From Streptomyces roseus (GTDB taxonomy: Bacteria; Actinomycetota; Actinomycetes; Streptomycetales; Streptomycetaceae), in assembly GCF_001044425.1 (NCBI RefSeq), contig NZ_LFML01000127.1:1-64000 (forward strand): a stretch of 64,000 bases of DNA, read 5' to 3'. Every line of letters begins with the position of its first letter. The first letter of the stretch is position 1. Below the pieces are notes generated by a model that was not told the origin of the DNA, searched no databases, and saw only the letters and a list, made by a program, of their open reading frames with translations. Positions 1 to 7,987 of the stretch are shown here, piece by piece. The translations under genes and the position numbers were made by a program.

Positions 1-31
1 GGGGGCGGGGACGAGAGGGCAGGGGCGGGGG

Positions 32-832
32 CTACTCGCGCCGGAAGACGGCCGGCCGCTTCTCCGCGAAGGCCCGCGCCCCCTCCTTGGCGTCCGCGGT
101 CTCGAAGACGGTCCAGCCGCGCAGCAGTTCCGAGGCCAGGCCTTCCGTCTCCGTCAGCTCGGCGGTCTCGTAGACCGATGCCTTCACGGCCTCGACGGCC
201 AGCGGCCCGCACGCGTTGATCTGCTCCGCGATCTCCAGGGCCTTGGCCAGGGCGCTCCCCTCGGGGACGACCTGTCCGACCAGTCCGATCCGCGCCGCCT
301 CCTGCGCCGAGTACGGCCGGCCGGTGAGCAGCATCTCCAGGGCGTGCGTGCGCGGGATCTGCCGGGGCAGCCGGACCGTCGAGCCGCCGATCGGGAACAG
401 GCCGCGTTTGACCTCGAACAGCCCGAAGGTGGCGCCCGCGCCCGCGACCCGGATGTCGGTGCCCTGCAGGATCTCGGTCCCGCCGGCCACGCAGTACCCC
501 TCCACCGCCGCGATCACCGGCTTGCGCGGCCGGTGGTGGCGGAGCATCGCCTTCCAGTGCAGGTCGGGGTCGGCCTTGAGCCGGTCCCGGTACCGGTCGC
601 CCGCCATCCCCTTCCCGGCCAGGGCCTTGAGGTCCATCCCGGCGCAGAAGTCCCCGCCCGCGCCCGTGAGGACCACCGAGCGGATCGTGTCGTCCGCGTC
701 CGCCTCCAGCCAGCCGTCGTACAGCCCCACCAGCAGCGGCAGCGAAAGCGCGTTCTTCGCCTCCGGCCGGTTCATGGTGAGCACCAGCGTGGCGCCGTGG
801 CGGTCCACGGTCAGGTGTTCCGTCCCACCCAT
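32..832 (-). CDS. echA19: Enoyl-CoA hydratase, EchA19-like
   Basis: A 266-residue crotonase-family protein that would hydrate an enoyl-CoA in the cytoplasm. The oxyanion-hole segments are visible: FCAGMDLKA (about residues 63-71) and the block GGTEILQGTDIRVAG (about 117-131). The tail DAKEGARAFAEKRPAVF is typical of the hydratase acting on sterol side-chain enoyl-CoAs in mycobacteria (EchA19), as I remember that sequence. It is divergent from the FadD19-like ligase at 1022, the same arrangement as the mycobacterial pair. The ATG at 832 is preceded by GGGAGGACGGCA. A KstR-form palindrome (856-869) and a second palindrome (897-913) lie upstream. Substrate assignment is inference; crotonase membership is secure. 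Confidence 0.88.
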   Translation of the reverse strand: MGGTEHLTVDRHGATLVLTMNRPEAKNALSLPLLVGLYDGWLEADADDTIRSVVLTGAGGDFCAGMDLKALAGKGMAGDRYRDRLKADPDLHWKAMLRHHRPRKPVIAAVEGYCVAGGTEILQGTDIRVAGAGATFGLFEVKRGLFPIGGSTVRLPRQIPRTHALEMLLTGRPYSAQEAARIGLVGQVVPEGSALAKALEIAEQINACGPLAVEAVKASVYETAELTETEGLASELLRGWTVFETADAKEGARAFAEKRPAVFRRE

Positions 833-855
833 TGCCGTCCTCCCGTCTCAAGACC

Positions 856-869
856 TAGAACAGGTTGCA
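856..869. promoter_or_regulatory. Candidate KstR-type operator
   Basis: TAGAACAGGTTGCA fits the 14-bp consensus TNNAACNNGTTNNA described for the mycobacterial sterol repressor KstR. It lies 24 bp upstream of the hydratase start and within the divergent region shared with the ligase gene. Binding is inferred from the motif and from the identity of the flanking genes; no kstR gene is in the window. Confidence 0.5.
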
Positions 870-896
870 GGAGGGCCGGGTGCAGTTCAATAGTTT

Positions 897-913
897 TCTG
901 ACACCCAGTCAGA
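897..913. promoter_or_regulatory. Palindromic operator, TCTGAY-N5-GTCAGA type
   Basis: TCTGACACCCAGTCAGA has perfect 6-bp arms and a 5-bp spacer and is followed by a T-rich stretch. The same architecture recurs at 19087-19103 in front of the nitronate monooxygenase/FadD operon, so it is probably the site of a shared TetR-like regulator. The regulator is not identified. Confidence 0.5.
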
Positions 914-1021
914 TTTTTTGGAGCGCGCCCTTCCCACTTGGGCTGAGCGGCGCTCTAATGACCGCCGCGGGTCGGCACGGCCATGGCCCGCAACCGGAAA
1001 CACCGGGGGTGAGGAGGAACG

Positions 1022-2653
1022 GTGGAGTACAACCTTGCCGACCTGTTCGAGTCGGTCGTCGACGTGGTCCCGGACCGCGAGGCACTCGTGTACGTGGACC
1101 ACCCCGGCACCGGCGCCGAGCGCCGCCTCACGTACGCGGAGCTGGACACCGCGGCGAACCGCATCGCGCACCACCTGCTGGACAGCGGCCTGAGGGCCGG
1201 CGAGCACCTGGGGCTGCACCTCTACAACGGCATCGAGTACCTCCAGACCGTCCTGGCCTGCCTCAAGGCCCGTCTCGTACCGGTGAACGTCAACTACCGG
1301 TACGTGGAGGAGGAACTGGTCTACCTGTACAACGACGCCGACCTCGCCGCACTCGTCTTCGAGGGCGAGTTCACCGAACGGGTGGCCGCCGCCCTCCCGC
1401 AAACGACGAGACTGCGCCACCTGATCCGGGTCGGGCCCGCCCCCGAGGGCGCACCGGAGCCCTCGATCGCGCCGGTCGCGTACGAGGACGCCGAGGCGGC
1501 CGGCTCACCGGGGCGCGGCTTCCCGCCCCGCTCCCCCGACGACCTGTTCATCATCTACACGGGCGGCACGACGGGCATGCCCAAGGGCGTCATGTGGCGC
1601 GCGGAGGACCTGTTCTTCGCGGGGCTCTTCGGCGGAGAACCCTCGGGCGAGCCGGTGAAGCGGCCCGAGGAGCTCGCCGAGCGGGTCGCGTCGAAGGGCG
1701 CCGGGCTGACCTTCTTCCCCGCGCCCCCGCTGATGCACGGCACCTCGACCCTGACCTCGTTCATCGCCTTCAACTACGGCCAGCGGGTGGTCATCCACCG
1801 CAAGTACGCGCCGGAGGAGGTGCTCCGTACGATCGAGAAGGAGAGGGTGTCGAGCGTGTCGCTGGTGGGCGACGCGATGCTCCGCCCGCTCATCGACGCC
1901 CTGAAGGGCCCGCTCCGGGGAACCGACCTGTCCTCGCTGTTCAGCGTCTCCTCGTCCGGGGCGATCATGTCGGAAACGGTGCGGGCGGAGTTCCAGCGGC
2001 TCGTGCCGAACGTGGTGCTGCTGAACAACTTCGGCTCCTCCGAGTCCGGTTCGAACGGCAGGGCGGCCGAGGACTCCGGCCCCGAGAAGGGGTTCCGGCT
2101 CGTGGTCAACGACCGCACCCAGGTGGTGGACCCGGTGACGCACGAGCCGGTTCCCGTGGGCGTGCCGGGGCGGCTCGCGCAGCGCGGCCACGTCCCGCTC
2201 GGCTACTACAACGACGCGGCGAAGACCGCCGAGACCTTCTTCCGCAGGGGCTCCGAGCGGTGGGTGCTCCTCGGGGACATGGCGACCGTGGACGAGGAGG
2301 GCATCGTCACCGTCCTCGGGCGGGGCTCGCAGTGCATCAACACGGGCGGCGAGAAGGTCTACCCGGAGGAGGTCGAGCAGGCGCTGAAGTCCCATCCGGA
2401 CGTCTACGACGCCTTGGTCGCCGGGGTGCCCGACCCGAAGTGGGGCAGCCACGTGGCCGCGGTGGTGCAGGTGCGGGCGGGCGCGCCCGAGCCGACCCTG
2501 GACGAGATCCAGCGGCACTGCCGGACGCGGCTGGCGGGGTACAAGATCCCGCGCCAGCTGGTCGTGACGCCGGCCATCCAGCGCTCGCCGAGCGGCAAGG
2601 CGGACTACCGCTGGGCGAAGTCGGTGGCGACGGAGGCGGACGCGGCGCAGTGA
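1022..2653 (+). CDS. fadD19: Acyl-CoA synthetase, FadD19-like
   Basis: A 543-residue ANL-superfamily adenylate-forming ligase that activates a carboxylic acid to its CoA thioester through an acyl-AMP. The AMP/P-loop motif YTGGTTGMPKGVMW lies near residue 178, the GSSESG block near 340, and the hinge and A10 region GRGSQCINTGGEKVYPEEVE near 436. The C-terminal SGKADYRWAK carries the catalytic lysine context. Residue by residue it resembles mycobacterial FadD19, the sterol side-chain ligase, and the divergent EchA19-like hydratase supports that. The GTG start has GAGGAGG five bases upstream. The stop codon lies inside a 23-bp tandem repeat array. Exact substrate is not provable here. Confidence 0.88.
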   Translation: MEYNLADLFESVVDVVPDREALVYVDHPGTGAERRLTYAELDTAANRIAHHLLDSGLRAGEHLGLHLYNGIEYLQTVLACLKARLVPVNVNYRYVEEELVYLYNDADLAALVFEGEFTERVAAALPQTTRLRHLIRVGPAPEGAPEPSIAPVAYEDAEAAGSPGRGFPPRSPDDLFIIYTGGTTGMPKGVMWRAEDLFFAGLFGGEPSGEPVKRPEELAERVASKGAGLTFFPAPPLMHGTSTLTSFIAFNYGQRVVIHRKYAPEEVLRTIEKERVSSVSLVGDAMLRPLIDALKGPLRGTDLSSLFSVSSSGAIMSETVRAEFQRLVPNVVLLNNFGSSESGSNGRAAEDSGPEKGFRLVVNDRTQVVDPVTHEPVPVGVPGRLAQRGHVPLGYYNDAAKTAETFFRRGSERWVLLGDMATVDEEGIVTVLGRGSQCINTGGEKVYPEEVEQALKSHPDVYDALVAGVPDPKWGSHVAAVVQVRAGAPEPTLDEIQRHCRTRLAGYKIPRQLVVTPAIQRSPSGKADYRWAKSVATEADAAQ

Positions 2654-2736
2654 CGCGGCGCGGCACGGCACACTGACGGGGCGCGGCGCGACGCACTGAC
2701 GGGGCGCGGCGCGACGCACTGACGGGGCGCGGCGCG
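2649..2736. repeat. 23-bp tandem repeat, about 4 units
   Basis: Two exact copies of a 23-bp unit beginning ACTGACGGGGCGCGG (2672-2694 and 2695-2717) are followed by a partial third (2718-2736) and preceded by a degenerate copy (2649-2671) that contains the fadD19 stop codon. Each unit carries a TGA in the same register, so readthrough in that frame would be blocked repeatedly. Confidence 0.8.
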
Positions 2737-2778
2737 GTCGCGGCGGCCGGGCGGGCGGCCCGGAGCCGGGTCCGCCGG

Positions 2779-3651
2779 TCAGGACCCGGTGGCCAGGAAG
2801 CGCTCCACGCGCGCCGCGAACCACCGCGGGTCGTCCAGCCACGGGAAGTGCGCGCCGCCCGGCTGGACGTCGGCGGTGCCCCGCGGGAAGAGCCCGGCGA
2901 GTTCGGCGGTGAGGGCGGCGGTGGGGTAGCTGTCCAGCTCTCCGGCCAGCACCAGCACCTCGCCGGTGAGGCGGCGCAGCGCGGCCCGGGTGGCGGGCGG
3001 GTCGAAGGCGCCGGGACCGGCGTAGGCGACGCCCGCCGCCGCGTTCTTCTCGCGGCCGCTCGCGTCGATGTGGGCGCGCACCCCCTCGTCCCAGCGTCCG
3101 TACGCGAGGGGCATCGCCCGGGTCCAGTCCGCCGGGGCAGGGGTGCCGCCGGCCGCCAGGACGTCGAGGATCCGCTCGTACGCGGCGATGGCCGTGTCGT
3201 ACGGCTCGCCGCCGGCGCGTCCGCGGACCACCTCCAGGCGCTGCTCGGGGGTCGAGTCGAGGCCCACGGCCCAGCAGGTCGGGGTGACCAGGGCCAGGCG
3301 GCGCAGCCGGGCCGGGTGCGCCGCCGCGTAGAGCAGGGCGAGGTTGCCGGCGGCGGAGTGGGCCAGTACGTCCATGTGCTCCAGGCCGAGGTGGAGGCGC
3401 AGGGCCTCGACATCGGCGACCTGGCGGTCGACGCGGTACGTGGACTCGTCGGCCGGAACCTGCGAGTCGCCCGTACCCCGCAGGTCGAGGAGGACCAGCC
3501 GGCGTCCGGCGGTCAGCCCCCCGAGGTCGCCCAGGTAGGCGGAGGCTCGCATGGCGCCGCCCGGGAGGCAGACGAGCGGCTCGCCCTCACCCTTGACGTG
3601 GTAGGCGAGCTCGGTTCCGTCGTGAGAGGTGAAGATCGGCATGGGGGTCAT
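2779..3651 (-). CDS. Alpha/beta hydrolase
   Basis: A 290-residue cytoplasmic alpha/beta hydrolase of the proline-iminopeptidase/epoxide-hydrolase type. The N-terminal FTSHDGTELAYHVKGEGEPLVCLPGG segment (broken here by the oxyanion PGG) is typical. The nucleophile elbow is LAHSAAG with Ser99, where many relatives have GHSAGG. The acid is probably in GELDSYP and the base in GGAHFPW. It has no signal peptide. It faces paaK across a 121-bp divergent region with two palindromes (3666-3677, 3709-3722). A second in-frame ATG exists three codons in. Substrate unknown. Confidence 0.82.
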   Translation of the reverse strand: MTPMPIFTSHDGTELAYHVKGEGEPLVCLPGGAMRASAYLGDLGGLTAGRRLVLLDLRGTGDSQVPADESTYRVDRQVADVEALRLHLGLEHMDVLAHSAAGNLALLYAAAHPARLRRLALVTPTCWAVGLDSTPEQRLEVVRGRAGGEPYDTAIAAYERILDVLAAGGTPAPADWTRAMPLAYGRWDEGVRAHIDASGREKNAAAGVAYAGPGAFDPPATRAALRRLTGEVLVLAGELDSYPTAALTAELAGLFPRGTADVQPGGAHFPWLDDPRWFAARVERFLATGS

Positions 3652-3665
3652 CCCATCATGCGATC

Positions 3666-3677
3666 ACTCGTTCGAGT
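3666..3677. promoter_or_regulatory. Inverted repeat near hydrolase start
   Basis: ACTCG-TT-CGAGT is a perfect 5-bp inverted repeat ending 15 bp upstream of the hydrolase start codon, a position suited to repressor binding. It is unlike the palindrome nearer paaK, so separate control of the two divergent genes is possible. Confidence 0.3.
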
Positions 3678-3708
3678 CATTGATTTAGCCACCGGGCTGC
3701 GGCAATCT

Positions 3709-3722
3709 ACCGAATGATCGGT
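3709..3722. promoter_or_regulatory. Candidate PaaR-like operator
   Basis: ACCGAATGATCGGT has ACCG and CGGT half-sites with the 14-bp overall length of the PaaR (TetR-family, phenylacetate) operators described in Corynebacterium. An outer CGAAT/ATTCG pair (3711-3715, 3729-3733) overlaps it. It lies 51 bp upstream of the phenylacetate-CoA ligase start. The match is partial, so the call is tentative. Confidence 0.35.
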
Positions 3723-3772
3723 CGGTTGATTCGCATACGACTTCGGTTCACGGCTCAGGATGAGGTGACGGC

Positions 3773-5074
3773 ATGACGGCGCACGCGGATGTCCACGATG
3801 ACGGCGAGCGGCTGAGCGGCGACGAGTTGGCCGCGCTCCAGCTGCAGCGGCTTCGCGCCACCCTGCACCACGCCTATGAGCGCGTGCCGCACTACCGGCA
3901 GGCCTTCGACAAGGCCGGGGTGCACCCCGACGACTGCCGCTCCCTGGCCGATCTCGCCCTCTTCCCCTTCACCGCCAAGGCCGACCTGCGCGACCAGTAC
4001 CCCTTCGGCATGTTCGCCGTGCCGCGCTCCGAGGTGCGCCGCATCCACGCCTCCAGCGGCACCACGGGCCGCCCGACCGTCGTCGGGTACACCGACCGGG
4101 ACCTCTCCACCTGGGCGGACGTGGTGGCCCGCTCCATCCGGGCGGCGGGCGGCAGACCGGGCCAGATGGTGCACGTCGCGTACGGGTACGGCCTGTTCAC
4201 CGGCGGCCTCGGCGCGCACTACGGCGCGGAGCGGCTCGGCTGTACGGTCGTGCCCGCGTCCGGCGGGATGACCGACCGCCAGGTCCGGCTGATCCAGGAC
4301 TTCCGGCCGGAGATCATCATGGTCACGCCCTCGTACATGCTCACGCTGCTGGACGAGATGGAGCGCCAGGGCATCGACCCGCGCACCACCTCGCTGCGGA
4401 CGGGGATATTCGGCGCGGAGCCGTGGACCGAGGAGATGCGCCGGGAGATCGAGCAGCGGCTCGACGTCGACGCGGTGGACATCTACGGCCTGTCCGAGGT
4501 GATGGGCCCGGGCGTGGCGCAGGAGTGCGTCGAGACCAAGGACGGGCTGCACATCTGGGAGGACCACTTCTACCCGGAGGTGGTGGACCCGTTCACCGGC
4601 GAGGTGCTGCCGGAGGGAGCGTCCGGGGAGCTGGTGTTCACCTCGCTCACCAAGGAGGCCATGCCGATCGTCCGGTACCGGACCCGGGACCTGACCCGGC
4701 TGCTGCCGGGTACGGCCCGGCCGGCGTTCCGGCGGATGGAGAAGGTGACCGGCCGCAGCGACGACATGATCATCCTGCGCGGGGTCAACCTCTACCCGAC
4801 GCAGATCGAGGAGATCCTGCTCCGCACGCCCGCCCTGGCCCCGCACTTCCAGCTGCGGCTGACCCGGGAGGGCCGGATGGACGCGCTGACGGTCCGGGTG
4901 GAGGCGCGCCGGGAGGCGGATGCGGGCCGGCGGAAGGCCGCGGCCGCCGCCGTGGTCCGCGCGGTCAAGGACGGCATCGGGGTCTCGGTGGCCGTCGAGG
5001 TGGTCGACCCGGAGACCCTGGAGCGGTCGGTGGGCAAGATCAAGCGAGTGACGGACCTCAGGGAGGCGCGGTAG
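3773..5074 (+). CDS. paaK: Phenylacetate-CoA ligase
   Basis: A 433-residue adenylate-forming ligase of the PaaK branch, the usual length for the family. It would convert phenylacetate (or a close aromatic acid), ATP and CoA to the aryl-acetyl-CoA, the entry step of the paa pathway. SSGTTGRPTVVGYT (about residue 92) is the AMP-binding loop, and YGLSEVMGPGVA (about 236) and RSDDMIILRGVNLYPTQIEE (about 326, the A7/A8 hinge) are PaaK-specific. The ATG at 3773 follows GAGGTGACGGC. No paaABCDE epoxidase genes are nearby, so it may serve as a stand-alone aromatic-acid activator. Its own promoter region carries a PaaR-like palindrome. Confidence 0.9.
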   Translation: MTAHADVHDDGERLSGDELAALQLQRLRATLHHAYERVPHYRQAFDKAGVHPDDCRSLADLALFPFTAKADLRDQYPFGMFAVPRSEVRRIHASSGTTGRPTVVGYTDRDLSTWADVVARSIRAAGGRPGQMVHVAYGYGLFTGGLGAHYGAERLGCTVVPASGGMTDRQVRLIQDFRPEIIMVTPSYMLTLLDEMERQGIDPRTTSLRTGIFGAEPWTEEMRREIEQRLDVDAVDIYGLSEVMGPGVAQECVETKDGLHIWEDHFYPEVVDPFTGEVLPEGASGELVFTSLTKEAMPIVRYRTRDLTRLLPGTARPAFRRMEKVTGRSDDMIILRGVNLYPTQIEEILLRTPALAPHFQLRLTREGRMDALTVRVEARREADAGRRKAAAAAVVRAVKDGIGVSVAVEVVDPETLERSVGKIKRVTDLREAR

Positions 5075-5161
5075 CGGAGCCACCCGGCGAAGCCACCCCT
5101 TCGGGCCTACTTCGGGGGAGCCTGCGAGAACCCGCGGGTCCGTCCGGGTAATCCATGAGGC

Positions 5162-5983
5162 GTGACCTCGTTCTTCCGCCGGCTCCACGAGCGGCTCCAC
5201 GCCTCTTCGGCCGGGCTGGCGTGGAGCCGGGGGCGGGAGATGGAGCTCATGCACCGGGCCATGGGCTTCGCCGCACTCGGCTTCCTGACCCTGGTGCCGC
5301 TGCTGGTGGTCGTCGCGGCCGCCGCCCCCGGCAGCGGCTCCGGTTTCGGGCGCTGGCTCGGCCAGGCCCTCGGCGTCACCGAGTCCTCGCGGGCCCGGGT
5401 CGAGATGCTGTTCGGCGCGGCCGACCTGGCGCTGGAGCGGACCACCGCGTTCGGACTCGCGGCCCTCGCCGTCTTCGGCCTGACCTTCGGCTCGGCCGTG
5501 CAGACCGGGTACGAGAAGGTCTGGGACCTGCCCACCGCCCGCTGGCACACCATGTGGCGGCACGTCGTCTGGCTGGCCCTGCTGGTCTGCTACCTCGCGC
5601 TGCTCGTCGGGATCCCCGCCCCCTCGAACGACGCCGTCGGCACCGTCCTCGGCACCACCGGCGATCTGCTCGGCACCATGCTCTTCTTCTGGGGCTCCCA
5701 GCGGCTGCTGCTGGGCGGCCGGGTCCGCTGGCGGGCCCTGCTGCCGGGGGCGGTGGCCACCAGCCTGGGCCTGCTCGGCCTGCGGCTCTTCTCCCAGCTG
5801 GTGTTCTCCCCGCTGATCGCGTCCAACGCCGTCACCTACGGCCCCTTCGGCACGCTGCTGGTCGTCCAGTCCTGGCTGGTCGGCGTGGGCTTCGTGGTCT
5901 ACGGCGGCGCCCTGGTCGGACGCCTGGTCCACGAGCACCTCACCCTCCGCCGCCTCCGGGCCGGCGGCGGCCCGGGCGAATGA
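5162..5983 (+). CDS. YihY/UPF0761-family membrane protein
   Basis: A 273-residue polytopic inner-membrane protein of the YihY (formerly 'ribonuclease BN') family. About six hydrophobic segments are visible, beginning with AALGFLTLVPLLVVVAAAA (near residue 38) and ending with the pair around residues 225-255. The family motif YEKVWDLP near residue 118 is present. The GTG at 5162 is used because the upstream ATG at 5155 is out of frame. It follows paaK by 87 bp on the same strand and could be cotranscribed. The molecular role of the family is unresolved; it is not a proven nuclease. Confidence 0.8.
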   Translation: MTSFFRRLHERLHASSAGLAWSRGREMELMHRAMGFAALGFLTLVPLLVVVAAAAPGSGSGFGRWLGQALGVTESSRARVEMLFGAADLALERTTAFGLAALAVFGLTFGSAVQTGYEKVWDLPTARWHTMWRHVVWLALLVCYLALLVGIPAPSNDAVGTVLGTTGDLLGTMLFFWGSQRLLLGGRVRWRALLPGAVATSLGLLGLRLFSQLVFSPLIASNAVTYGPFGTLLVVQSWLVGVGFVVYGGALVGRLVHEHLTLRRLRAGGGPGE

Positions 5984-6010
5984 CCCGCGGGCCCGGGGGC
6001 GTCCTGCCGA

Positions 6011-7531
6011 TCAGGCCGGCTGTTCCTCCTGCCCGAAGCGGTCCCGCAGTTCGCGCTTGAGGATCTTGCCGCTGGCGTTGCGCGGGAGGGCGTCCACGAA
6101 CAGCACCCGCTTCGGCGCCTTGAAGTGGGCCAGCCTCTCCCGGGCGTACGCCAGCAGCTCCGCCTCCGTGACCTCCCCGCGCGGCACCACGATCGCCGTG
6201 ACCGCCTCGATCCACCGCTCGTCGGGCAGACCCACCACCGCGGCCTCGGCCACTCCCGGGTGGGTGTACAGCGCGTCTTCGACCTGCCGGGAGGCCACCA
6301 GCACGCCGCCCGAGTTGATGACGTCCTTCACCCGGTCGACGACGGTGAAGTACCCCTGCTCGTCCCGCACCGCCAGGTCCCCGGAGCGGAACCAGCCGTC
6401 CCGGAAGGCCTTCTCCGTCGCCTCCGGGTCGTTCCAGTAGCCGAGGCACAGCTGGGGCGAGCGGTACACCACCTCGCCCGCCGTGCCGTCCGGCACGTCC
6501 GCGCCGTCCTCGTCGACGACCTTCGCCTCGACGTGGCGCACGGGCCGCCCGCAGGACTCCATCCGCCCCTCGTGCTCCTCCGGGCCCAGCACGGTGGCCA
6601 GCGGTCCGATCTCGCTCTGGCCGAAGCAGTTGTAGAACCCGAGGCCTGGCAGCCGCCCCCGCAGCCGCTCCAGCACGGGCACCGGCATGATCGAGGCCCC
6701 GTAGTACGCCTTGCGCAGCGCACCCAGTTCGCGGCGCCCGAATTCCGGGTGGTTCGCGAGCCCGATCCACACCGTGGGCGGCGCGAACAGGCTGTCCGCC
6801 CGGCCCGCCTCCACCAGGTCGAAGACCTCCTCGGCGGCCGGGGCGTCCAGGATCGTGTTCCGCGCGCCCACCGCCAGGTACGGCAGCAGGAAGACGTGCA
6901 TCTGCGCCGAGTGGTAGAGCGGCAGCGAGTGCACCGGCCGGTCCGCTTCGGCCAGGTCCAGCGCCTCGATCGCGCTCTCGTACTCGTGCACCAACGCCTG
7001 GTGCGTCATCATCGCGCCCTTGGGCAGGGCGGTGGTACCCGAGGTGTAGAGCAGCTGCGCCAAGGCGCGGGGATCGCGGTCGGCTGCGAAGGGCAGCGGA
7101 TCGGCCAGCTCCGCCAGGAACGAGCCGGGCGCGTCGCGCAGCGGCCGTACGGCATGGCCCTCGGGGATCCGCGCGGCCAGGTCCGGGTCGGCGAGGACCA
7201 GCGCGCTCGTGCAGTCGTCCAGGATGTGCGCGAGGTCCTCGCCGGTCAGGTTCTGGTTGACCGGGACGTGGGTGAGCCCGGCGCGGGCGCAGGCGAGGAA
7301 GGCCAGCAGATAGGCGTCCGAGTTGTGGGCGAAGGTCGCGACCCGGTCGCCGTCGGCCAGCCCGTACCGCTCCCGCAGGACGGCGGCCCCGGTGGAGACG
7401 GCGGCGTCGAGTTCCGCGTACGTCCACGTCCGTTCGCGGTAGGTGACGGCCTGCCGGTCCGGGACGCGCAGCGCGCTGTCGCGCACCAGCCCGTCGACCG
7501 TGTTCCGCCGTACCGCCCGCGCCGCTGTCAT
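6011..7531 (-). CDS. Acyl-CoA synthetase (AMP-binding)
   Basis: A 506-residue acyl-CoA ligase. The P-loop YTSGTTALPKGAMMTH lies near residue 166, the YNCFGQSEIGP block near 290, and the hinge WFRSGDLAVRDEQGYFTVVDRVKD near 383, with the C-terminal NASGKILKRELR catalytic lysine. It differs from the FadD19-like protein and resembles general medium/long-chain or aromatic FadD enzymes. The ATG at 7531 was chosen because the 74 codons upstream in this frame are unconserved-looking and would start far into the promoter. It is convergent with the YihY gene. Substrate unknown. Confidence 0.87.
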   Translation of the reverse strand: MTAARAVRRNTVDGLVRDSALRVPDRQAVTYRERTWTYAELDAAVSTGAAVLRERYGLADGDRVATFAHNSDAYLLAFLACARAGLTHVPVNQNLTGEDLAHILDDCTSALVLADPDLAARIPEGHAVRPLRDAPGSFLAELADPLPFAADRDPRALAQLLYTSGTTALPKGAMMTHQALVHEYESAIEALDLAEADRPVHSLPLYHSAQMHVFLLPYLAVGARNTILDAPAAEEVFDLVEAGRADSLFAPPTVWIGLANHPEFGRRELGALRKAYYGASIMPVPVLERLRGRLPGLGFYNCFGQSEIGPLATVLGPEEHEGRMESCGRPVRHVEAKVVDEDGADVPDGTAGEVVYRSPQLCLGYWNDPEATEKAFRDGWFRSGDLAVRDEQGYFTVVDRVKDVINSGGVLVASRQVEDALYTHPGVAEAAVVGLPDERWIEAVTAIVVPRGEVTEAELLAYARERLAHFKAPKRVLFVDALPRNASGKILKRELRDRFGQEEQPA

Positions 7532-7987
7532 GGCGCGATCCTCGTCGCCGGGCACAGCCGCGGTCAATGACCCGGGCCGGCGGGATACCGAACGGCATGC
7601 ACCGGCTGGTGCCGGGGGGATGGCGGCTCCGGTGCGGCCCCGGACGGCGGTGACACCGGCGGGATCGCGCCCGTCCCCGCCCGCGGGCAGGTGCGCTCCA
7701 TCGCTACTGCCGACGGTCGATGAATGAGCGTCAATTGCCGTGTCTCCCGGCACAGTTCCCTACGGGGTTGTTTCGAATTCCCGTGCCATTTGTGTCGGCG
7801 TGTATCGGGATCTTGTCCTTCCCGTGAAGAGGTGGGCGGCGAATCCGACATGAGCGAACCAACCATCACTTACGCCGCGTGACATGTCCACGGCCGCCTG
7901 AGAGTCTCCCTGCTCATCAAGGCATTCCTCCTTGCAGAGGTGGACGGCGATCCCGTCCAACTCCCCACGACCCTCTGGAGAATCCGC
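7532..7987. other. 456-bp divergent intergenic region
   Basis: This holds the promoters of the acyl-CoA synthetase (minus) and the M4 protease (plus). It is noticeably less GC-rich around 7720-7880 than its surroundings, as expected of a regulated promoter of an extracellular protease. I see no credible small ORF. A weak CAAGG/CCTTG inverted repeat lies near 7919-7936, about 50 bp before the protease start. Confidence 0.5.

Noticed and set aside
7564-7869. Small minus-strand ORF in the 456-bp region before the protease
   Set aside because: No ribosome site, no coding bias, and it would overlap the promoters of both neighbours.
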